From JBIKVP01 sp044356745 (lineage in GTDB: Bacteria > Pseudomonadota > Alphaproteobacteria > Rhizobiales > Beijerinckiaceae): a stretch of 12,922 nt of DNA. Numbering within the stretch: the stretch's first letter is position 1; every line of letters starts with the position of its first letter. The notes beneath the pieces were generated by a model. It worked only from the letters and a program-made list of their open reading frames with translations. It ran no database searches and had not been told where the DNA came from. The position numbers were made by a program, and so were the translations under genes. The stretch covers positions 1 through 12,922 of the forward strand of contig JBIKVP010000056.1 of the NCBI GenBank assembly GCA_044356745.1. The letters run 5' to 3'. Positions 1-5,339 of this stretch are shown piece by piece.

Positions 1-2
1 TC

Positions 3-116
3 GTGAAGGCCATCCTTGGCTTCCTGAATACCACTTTTCCGCAAAAAGCACGATTATGGGTTGACCGCCTATCCGATAACTTCAAAATACTTCAGACACC
101 AACTCTTCAAATGTGA
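3..116 (+). CDS. Transposase C-terminal fragment, IS630-like (partial, 5' end outside window)
   Basis: The frame is open from the window edge to a TGA at 114-116 and encodes about 37 residues. It contains FLNTTFPQKARLW followed by VDRLSDNFKIL. From memory, many IS630-family transposases end in a similar block: a FL..-P....W stretch, a D-(Q/R)-(V/L)-(S/T)-DNF(R/K)-I core, then a short tail. The catalytic DDE residues would lie upstream, outside the window. The same frame occurs on the opposite strand at the other end. The peptide is short, so the family call is tentative; the coding frame near an IS-like end is the firmer part. Confidence 0.5.
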   Translation: MKAILGFLNTTFPQKARLWVDRLSDNFKILQTPTLQM

Positions 117-120
117 GGGG
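115..120 (+). promoter_or_regulatory. Shine-Dalgarno-like GAGGGG carried on the IS end
   Basis: GAGGGG lies 7 bases before the ATG at 128 and falls inside the inverted repeat, so the ribosome binding site of the following gene is supplied by the inserted element. It favours ATG 128 as the start over the GTG at 113, which lies entirely within the repeat and has no such motif in position. Confidence 0.45.
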
Positions 121-127
121 TATAGTG

Positions 128-1639
128 ATGTACGTGAGCTCAAAAGCTGAACGTGAACCGCTCACGACGCGCATCGTGTGGGGACTTTTCTTGGTATTTA
201 TTGTGCTCTCACCTTTTCCGTTGGGAGGCAATCGCCCGCTTGCATGGGGACTTTACGCGCTTTTTGCCGGCACTCTGCTCATTTTAAGTGCCTTTTTAAA
301 ACCAACCGCAAAACTTAAAGCCTCTGGGCTCAAATATCCTGCAATATTATTTGGCGCTACCTGTCTGTGGGTTATCATCCAAGTGATGCCCTTGCCCGAC
401 ATAGGGGTGATGAGATACATCCCCCACCCTGCATGGACAGAAGCACGCGATCTTCTTGGTATACCGCTTTCCCCACGCATCAGTCTTGATCCAAGCGCAA
501 CGTATATCGCGCTCATGCGCTGGATGACCTATGCAACGATTTTTTATCTCGCGTTGATATGGGGACGTGATGCAAAAAAAGCGTTCCAACTGGTCTTTGC
601 ATTAAGTATGGCGGGGTGCATTTACGCCGTTTATGCCATTAATGCTTACGAATGGGGGAATACGCATGTTTTATGGTATCCACGAACCTCCTATATGACA
701 TCTCTAACAGGTACATTTATCAATCGCAATTCAGCCGCATCGTTTTTTGGCTTAATCATGCTTACGACCTGTGTCCTGATATGGCATTATGTCTTTTACG
801 CGCTACGACACAATACTCATTTACGCCCACTTGAGCGCTGGATTCGCTTTGTCACCTCCCCTTACGCATATGTTATGTTTGTGCTTTTATTGCCCTTGAG
901 TGCGCTTGTTCTCACAAAATCACGCGCAGGGATTGCATTTGGTTTAGGTGCGGCTGTGTTACTGATGATTCTTTTGATCATCACCCTGCGCACCGCAAAA
1001 ATGACATTACCAAAATCACAACGTCGCCTGATTTTTTTAGGTGTGGGTGCATTTGCCCTTTTGATGGGGATAGTTGTTATCTTGGGAAGTGCGGGGCTTG
1101 CAGAGCGCCTTCATACGGAAGGTCTTGCGCTTCATCACCGCTGGATCATGTATCAACTGGCTTTACAGGCATTTTGGGATCGCCCGTGGCAAGGCACAGG
1201 ATTGGGCACATTTTCCCATATTATTGCGATGTATCGTCAGGAAAATCTGCCCATCTGGAGTATTTGGGATAAAGCACATAATACCTATCTGGAGTTACTG
1301 GTAGAACTGGGATGGCCAGCCACTATGGCTCTCATAGGAAGCATGGTCTGGATTATAAGCCAATGTATGCGCGGGATAGTGATACGCCGACGTAATGGGA
1401 TGTATCCAGCCTTGGCTGTTGCAGCCAGCGCGATGCTTGGCCTTCACGCGCTGCTGGATTTCTCATTGCAGATTTCAGGGGTAACGATTCCTTATCTCGC
1501 ACTGCTAGGCGTAGGATATGCACAAGCGTTTTCATCAACGGATAAACGGTTTAGCGATTCCACAACTCAATCACGCGCTGTTGATCCTTTAAGGAAACAT
1601 CACTCCATTGACGCAATTTACCAGAAGCCGCCCGCTTAA
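128..1639 (+). CDS. O-antigen ligase / polysaccharide polymerase-like membrane protein (Wzy_C type)
   Basis: A 503-residue inner-membrane protein with about 11-12 hydrophobic segments, the first at about residues 12-28. It matches the O-antigen ligase/polymerase superfamily (PF04932): a TKSRAGIAFG segment at the end of one helix, then a large periplasmic stretch with RPWQGTGLGTF and HNTYLELLVELG (His384). Members join lipid-linked glycan repeats or transfer them to lipid A-core; the exact substrate cannot be read here. The frame is open back to a GTG at 113, but that lies inside the IS repeat, and ATG 128 has a Shine-Dalgarno sequence. The native N-terminus may have been lost or replaced by the insertion. 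The last 89 bases overlap the convergent protease gene. The family is fairly sure; ligase versus polymerase is open. Confidence 0.82.
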   Translation: MYVSSKAEREPLTTRIVWGLFLVFIVLSPFPLGGNRPLAWGLYALFAGTLLILSAFLKPTAKLKASGLKYPAILFGATCLWVIIQVMPLPDIGVMRYIPHPAWTEARDLLGIPLSPRISLDPSATYIALMRWMTYATIFYLALIWGRDAKKAFQLVFALSMAGCIYAVYAINAYEWGNTHVLWYPRTSYMTSLTGTFINRNSAASFFGLIMLTTCVLIWHYVFYALRHNTHLRPLERWIRFVTSPYAYVMFVLLLPLSALVLTKSRAGIAFGLGAAVLLMILLIITLRTAKMTLPKSQRRLIFLGVGAFALLMGIVVILGSAGLAERLHTEGLALHHRWIMYQLALQAFWDRPWQGTGLGTFSHIIAMYRQENLPIWSIWDKAHNTYLELLVELGWPATMALIGSMVWIISQCMRGIVIRRRNGMYPALAVAASAMLGLHALLDFSLQISGVTIPYLALLGVGYAQAFSSTDKRFSDSTTQSRAVDPLRKHHSIDAIYQKPPA

Positions 1640-2255
1640 TGCGAGGTGCGGAGGCAACCTGTGAAGCACCAGCTAACTCTGGCAGACTAGCATATGCTTC
1701 CTGAGAGCGCCCCGATTGAACATTCACCCACACTTTGGGATTGCTTGCCGATTGCCGCTTAACCCACGTGTAGCCGGTATCATGCGCTAACATGATAGAG
1801 CCACGCATATTATCAAGCACATAATCGCCCTGATCGGTGCGCACGGTGAGCACAAGATGCCCCTGCCCCCAACCTGTCACAGCAACACTTAAAGACAACG
1901 CACGTGATGGCCAACCAAGCGATATTAATTGGCGACGTTTTTCCACTGCATAATCATTGCAATCGCCCGACGTTGCTCCAAGATCCCACGAACTGTAATC
2001 TGCTTGCGTTCGCGGCTGAATAGCAGCGTTGACCCGTTCATTGACAGTTTGCATTTGTGCCATGCGTTGAGGGGAAAGCGCAACGCGCCCACTTCCTGTC
2101 GCTTGGCATTGACCCGGATAACGTTCACAAAAAGCGTAAAAAGGTACTGGTGCATGGGTGGATGTGCCATCCCCAAGTGCGTGGGCTGCCAAATGCCCAC
2201 TGAGAATAAAGGAAAAACAAGAAGCATACTTAAGTATACGTAATGAATTTAACAT
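1551..2255 (-). CDS. Transglutaminase-like cysteine protease, BTLCP family, periplasmic
   Basis: A 234-residue protein with an N-terminal signal peptide (hydrophobic residues about 8-24, likely cleavage after AHA at about 27). The papain-like catalytic set of the BTLCP family (PF06035, the family of LapG) is visible: Cys99 in SGDCNDYAVEKRRQL, His133 in GQGHLVLTV and Asp148 in DYVLDN. LapG, the best-known member, is a periplasmic protease that releases large RTX adhesins; whether this protein has such a target is not shown, and no LapD-like receptor is in the window. ATG 2255 is chosen because GGAGG lies 5 bases upstream; the GTG at 2267 would place the start ahead of that site. The 3' end overlaps the convergent membrane-protein gene. 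Confidence 0.88.
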   Translation of the reverse strand: MLNSLRILKYASCFSFILSGHLAAHALGDGTSTHAPVPFYAFCERYPGQCQATGSGRVALSPQRMAQMQTVNERVNAAIQPRTQADYSSWDLGATSGDCNDYAVEKRRQLISLGWPSRALSLSVAVTGWGQGHLVLTVRTDQGDYVLDNMRGSIMLAHDTGYTWVKRQSASNPKVWVNVQSGRSQEAYASLPELAGASQVASAPRIKRAASGKLRQWSDVSLKDQQRVIELWNR

Positions 2256-2260
2256 CACAA

Positions 2261-2265
2261 CCTCC
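2261..2265 (-). promoter_or_regulatory. Strong Shine-Dalgarno (GGAGG) that fixes the protease start
   Basis: On the minus strand GGAGG stands 5 bases before the ATG at 2255. It is one of the best ribosome binding sites in the window and decides against the upstream GTG. Confidence 0.7.
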
Positions 2266-2412
2266 ACCTGTCCGATAGAAATCGTAACAGAGAGGTCTAA
2301 AATCTATAAAAATTGAAAGGATATACTTTTATTGGAAATAATACTGCTAATTTTGACTTGGTTTTAAGAAAAATTTACAGAGTTATTGACTGGTAGTATT
2401 TAAGCAAAATTT

Positions 2413-2697
2413 TTGACCTATATGCGTAAGAGTTTCGCAAGCATAACAAATGCGATTATGACACACCATATAACTGTCCTAAATGAGGTGTTTTGCCTTT
2501 TTCTTGTTCTTTTGAATCTATCTTCCTCTCTCTTTTCTTTTTTCTCTGCACAAGTCTCTGGAAGAGCGCTTGATGATCCTTTTGCTATGAGATCATCTCA
2601 CGTCCTCCAGAGCTTTGCGAAGAGATTTGTCATCTTGTTTCTCGCCGCGGCTTTGGTGTTACTCTTCTTTTTTGTGTCTACACATGCTGTTATGTAA
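2413..2697 (+). CDS. Doubtful small membrane protein ORF
   Basis: The frame encodes 94 residues from TTG 2413, or 91 from ATG 2422. It has two hydrophobic stretches (about residues 28-46 and 71-92 from the TTG) separated by a short polar part. Neither start has a Shine-Dalgarno sequence. Much of the hydrophobicity comes from T-rich sequence, which gives Phe and Leu in any frame. I do not recognise the protein. It could be a lineage-specific small membrane protein or simply non-coding DNA. Confidence 0.22.
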   Translation: MTYMRKSFASITNAIMTHHITVLNEVFCLFLVLLNLSSSLFSFFSAQVSGRALDDPFAMRSSHVLQSFAKRFVILFLAAALVLLFFFVSTHAVM

Positions 2698-2778
2698 CAT
2701 GCATTGTCAGCATTTTTCCCCGTCCCTTTTTGAAGGGGTCACCATCAATGCGATGTCAATGCATTCATGACGAAGGGC

Positions 2779-2792
2779 GACATGGCCATGTC
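2779..2792. repeat. 14-bp perfect palindrome (GACATGGCCATGTC)
   Basis: The palindrome is exact and lies about 155 bases before the DUF4170 start, close behind the imperfect inverted repeat at 2755-2771 (GTCA, 9 bases, TGAC). It could be an operator, but roughly one such palindrome is expected by chance in a window this long. Confidence 0.3.
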
Positions 2793-2948
2793 ACGATTAG
2801 AATAACAGTGCCTGAAAGAGCGGGGATAACTTTTTTTAGAGGGAATATGAGCGCAAGCAAAGAGTAGATGAACCGTGCTCGCAAAACCTGCTTGATTGAT
2901 TCCAGACGTCTGATAGGACTTTGAAGGGTCAAAAATAATGAGGATCAT

Positions 2949-3212
2949 ATGAGCGATTCGGGGGAAACACGTCAGTTGCTGCATCTTGTGTTTGGGGGAG
3001 AGCTCACGTCTCTTGAAGGAATTGAATTCCGTTCTGTTCCCAATCTTGATATTGTGGGCATCTTTCCTGATTATGCCAGTGCACGTGTGGCTTGGAAGGC
3101 TAAAGCGCAAAGCACGGTTGATAATGCGATGATGCGTTATTTTATTGTGCATCTGCATCGTCTGCTTGATCCGCATGTCGATACGGCACGCAACGATCGC
3201 GCAAACGCTTGA
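2949..3212 (+). CDS. DUF4170 domain-containing protein
   Basis: An 87-residue protein of unknown function that fills a single DUF4170 domain (PF13773). Typical stretches are LLHLVFGGEL near the start, then LDIVGIFPDYASARVAWKAKAQ, then VDNAMMRYFIVHLHRLLDP. The family is small, soluble and largely alphaproteobacterial, and is usually found just ahead of the DUF374 and waaA genes, as here. A link to lipopolysaccharide assembly is inferred only from that neighbourhood. GAGGA lies 4 bases before ATG 2949. The stop codon overlaps the ribosome binding site of the next gene, which suggests coupled translation. This is probably the first gene of the cluster running to 9129. Confidence 0.9.
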   Translation: MSDSGETRQLLHLVFGGELTSLEGIEFRSVPNLDIVGIFPDYASARVAWKAKAQSTVDNAMMRYFIVHLHRLLDPHVDTARNDRANA

Positions 3213-3215
3213 GGA
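3211..3215 (+). promoter_or_regulatory. Shine-Dalgarno GAGGA overlapping the DUF4170 stop codon
   Basis: GAGGA shares two bases with the preceding TGA and lies 7 bases before ATG 3223. It selects this start over the in-frame ATGs at 3145 and 3175, which would lie inside the DUF4170 gene. Confidence 0.65.
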
Positions 3216-3222
3216 TCATCAC

Positions 3223-3978
3223 ATGTTGAAGGCGCTGGGGCGTTCGCGCTGGATACAACAAACGCTGGGATATATTCTCGCGAAATATTTGCAGTTTGTT
3301 GAAAAAACAAACCGCCTTAACCTTGTTCCGCCTAATGCTTATGAGCGGGTTGGTGAGATGCCCGTTATTGTTGCGATGTGGCATGGTCAACATTTTATGA
3401 TTCACTTTGCGCGTCGCCCGCAAGATAATATTTCGGCACTGATTTCACGGCATCGTGATGGTGAGTTTAATGCGATTGCGCTTAAACATCTCAATATCAA
3501 CCCGATTCGTGGCTCTGGAGCCCATGGCAAAAAAGTGCGCGAAAAGGGAGGTGCACAAGCCTTACGTCAAATGTTGAGCGCTTTGCAGCGTGGGGATGTG
3601 ATGGTGCTGACAGCGGATGTGCCTAAACGCGCGCGCATTTGCGGTATGGGGATTATTACACTCGCGAAAATGTCAGGACGTCCGATCGTGCCTGTTGCGG
3701 TGGTGACCTCGCGCCGTCTGCAATTTTCATCGTGGGATCGCGCCAGTATGGGGCTGCCCTTTGGGCGCGGCATGATCGTGGTAGGTGATCCGATTTATGT
3801 GCCTGAAGATGCCGATGATTCATTGATGCAGATGAAAGGGTATGCGGTTGAACAGGGGCTCGATTCAGTCCATGCTCAAGGCTACGCTTTAGTTGGGGCA
3901 AGCGATCCGGGACTATCGCTCATTCTTGAGCGGGATGAAGCGCGCGCCCTGACCCATGCCATCAAAACAGGATCATAA
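3223..3978 (+). CDS. DUF374 lysophospholipid acyltransferase-like protein (probable lipid A acyltransferase)
   Basis: A 251-residue protein of the DUF374 branch of the LPLAT acyltransferase superfamily. Visible family features are the MWHGQH block (His54, the likely catalytic His), SRHRDGEFNAIALKHLNI, RGSGAHGKK, a GDVMVLTADVP segment, LAKMSGRPIVPVAVVTSRR and the SWDRASMGLPFGRG block at about 170-183. DUF374 includes LpxJ, a late lipid A acyltransferase of epsilonproteobacteria, so transfer of an acyl chain to lipid A at the inner membrane is a reasonable inference. The common DGPRGP motif is DVPKRA here; I recall similar ADVPK variants in alphaproteobacteria, so it is probably a subfamily trait. 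No N-terminal membrane helix is obvious. The stop overlaps the waaA start by one base (TAATG). Confidence 0.85.
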   Translation: MLKALGRSRWIQQTLGYILAKYLQFVEKTNRLNLVPPNAYERVGEMPVIVAMWHGQHFMIHFARRPQDNISALISRHRDGEFNAIALKHLNINPIRGSGAHGKKVREKGGAQALRQMLSALQRGDVMVLTADVPKRARICGMGIITLAKMSGRPIVPVAVVTSRRLQFSSWDRASMGLPFGRGMIVVGDPIYVPEDADDSLMQMKGYAVEQGLDSVHAQGYALVGASDPGLSLILERDEARALTHAIKTGS

Positions 3979-5339
3979 TGACACCACCTGTTTCACGCCA
4001 TTATAAAGACACCAAAGAAGCAGCTCAGCGCCCTTGGGTGTCATCAGGCGCGCTCACAACATATCGCTTTACAATGGCTGCGATTGAGCCGTTGGCGCGA
4101 CGTTTTCTGACATATCGCCTTAAAAAGGGGAAGGAAGACCCGATCCGTCTTGATGAGCGGCGCGGTATTGCAAATTTGCAACGTCCTAGTGGGCCATTGG
4201 TATGGATGCATGGTGCAAGCGTTGGAGAAACACTTGCCCTGCTTCCCATTATTGAGCGTCTGGTGGCACGGGGCATGAAAGTGCTCATCACATCAGGTAC
4301 GATCACTTCAGCGCGGGTTATTGGTAAGCGTTTGCCACCAGGAGCGTTTCATCAGTATATCCCACTTGATATTCCCGCTTACATTGCGCGTTTTTTAGAC
4401 CATTGGCGACCCGATCTTGTGTTGATGGCTGAGTCTGATTTATGGCCCACACTGATTACGAGTGTGTATCGCCAACGGATTCCGCTTGTGCTCGTGAATG
4501 CACGCATCTCCGATCGCTCGTATAAACGCTGGAAGCAGTTTCCAAAAGTATCACGTGCGCTTTTATCGTGTTTTTCATTGGGGTTAGCGCAAACAGGGGC
4601 AGATTCAGAGCGTTTATCACTGCTTGGCATGACGCATACGGGTGTGACGGGCAACCTCAAATTTGATGTGCCTCCGCCCCCTGCTGATCCTGAAGCTGTT
4701 GCGATTTTAAACGGGGCTATCGCGGGGCGTCCTGTGTGGGCAGCAGCATCGACCCATCTGGGAGAAGAAGCGCAAATTATTCAAGTGCACAGGCGCCTTG
4801 AAGCACGCTTTCCCAATCTGCTAACGCTGATTATTCCAAGACATCCTGAACGCGGCAGTGACATTATGACGCTGCTTCCCGCGAAAGGATTAAAAGGAGC
4901 ACAGCGCTCAAAACGTGATCCTCTCACCCGCGATGTGAATATCTATGTTGCTGATACAATGGGTGAAATGGGGCTGATGTATCGTATTGCACCGCTTGTT
5001 TTTATGGGCGGCTCACTCGTAGAACATGGCGGACAAAATCCGATTGAACCTGCAAAATTGGGTGCTGGTATTATTCACGGTCCGCACGTCTTTAACTTCA
5101 AAGAAATTTACGCATCATTTGCCCGTATGAATGGTGCAATCGCCATTTCTGATATGAATGGTTTAACGCACGCCGTGGCGCATCTGTTAGGTGATACAGC
5201 TGCGCTACGCACTTTGTCACGCGCTGGACAAGCCACAGTTCATGAATTAGGCGGCGCTGTTGAGCGCACAATGCAATCGCTTGAGCCATATCTCATGGCC
5301 TTGCGCATGGGGGCAAAACGCGACATGGATAAACGATGA
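3978..5339 (+). CDS. waaA: 3-deoxy-D-manno-octulosonic acid (Kdo) transferase
   Basis: WaaA (KdtA) transfers Kdo from CMP-Kdo to lipid IVA or lipid A on the cytoplasmic face of the inner membrane, the first step of core assembly. The N-terminal glycosyltransferase domain shows LVWMHGASVGE with the catalytic Glu84, TSGTITSARV and the AESDLWP motif (Glu152 to Pro157). The C-terminal domain shows AASTHLGEE, IIPRHPERG, and GGSLVEHGGQNPIEP, the acidic/Gly-rich loop expected for nucleotide-sugar binding. At 453 residues it is slightly long because of about 20 extra N-terminal residues before the FTMAAIEPLARRFLTYRLKKGKE segment. One versus two Kdo additions cannot be told from sequence. The gene starts within the DUF374 stop and shares ATGA with polA. 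lpxK, often next to waaA, is absent. Confidence 0.95.
   Translation: MTPPVSRHYKDTKEAAQRPWVSSGALTTYRFTMAAIEPLARRFLTYRLKKGKEDPIRLDERRGIANLQRPSGPLVWMHGASVGETLALLPIIERLVARGMKVLITSGTITSARVIGKRLPPGAFHQYIPLDIPAYIARFLDHWRPDLVLMAESDLWPTLITSVYRQRIPLVLVNARISDRSYKRWKQFPKVSRALLSCFSLGLAQTGADSERLSLLGMTHTGVTGNLKFDVPPPPADPEAVAILNGAIAGRPVWAAASTHLGEEAQIIQVHRRLEARFPNLLTLIIPRHPERGSDIMTLLPAKGLKGAQRSKRDPLTRDVNIYVADTMGEMGLMYRIAPLVFMGGSLVEHGGQNPIEPAKLGAGIIHGPHVFNFKEIYASFARMNGAIAISDMNGLTHAVAHLLGDTAALRTLSRAGQATVHELGGAVERTMQSLEPYLMALRMGAKRDMDKR

Larger units (their letters stand above)
1..124 (+). mobile_element. End of an insertion sequence (IS630-like), left copy; arm of a 124-bp perfect inverted repeat
   Basis: These 124 bases are the exact reverse complement of 12798-12921. 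The match stops at base 125 (g here, t on the other side). The repeat carries the last codons of an open frame and ends in gaggggtata. IS630/Tc1-mariner elements insert at TA and duplicate it, and a TA stands at both junctions, so this is probably the end of an IS whose remainder lies outside the window. The exact IS boundary cannot be fixed because TATA offers more than one TA. The element family is inferred from a short C-terminal peptide and from the TA junction. Confidence 0.7.
2256..2948. other. Gene-poor region between the protease gene and the DUF4170 operon
   Basis: About 690 bases without a confident gene. Bases 2285-2420 are AT-rich and probably hold the minus-strand promoter for the protease. 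On the plus strand TTGACT at 2353-2358 is 17 bases from a poor -10 match, TACAGA at 2376-2381. Bases 2413-2697 form an open frame of uncertain reality (separate entry). Bases 2698-2948 should hold the promoter and leader of the cluster starting at 2949, including two inverted repeats at 2755-2771 and 2779-2792. I saw no tRNA, no clear terminator with a T run, and no recognisable gene remnant. Confidence 0.6.

Noticed and set aside
2718..2740. Rho-independent terminator near CCCTTTTTGAAGGG
   Set aside because: The stem is only 5 bp and no T run follows on either strand.
2903..2912. Palindrome CAGACGTCTG before DUF4170
   Set aside because: Palindromes of 10 bp are expected about a dozen times by chance in this window.
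2745..3176. 143-codon minus-strand frame over the DUF4170 gene
   Set aside because: It is mostly antisense to DUF4170 and has no recognisable domain; the plus-strand frame has a clear family match.
3145..3222. Upstream starts (3145, 3175) for the DUF374 gene
   Set aside because: They lie inside the DUF4170 gene without a ribosome binding site; ATG 3223 has GAGGA at 7 bases.
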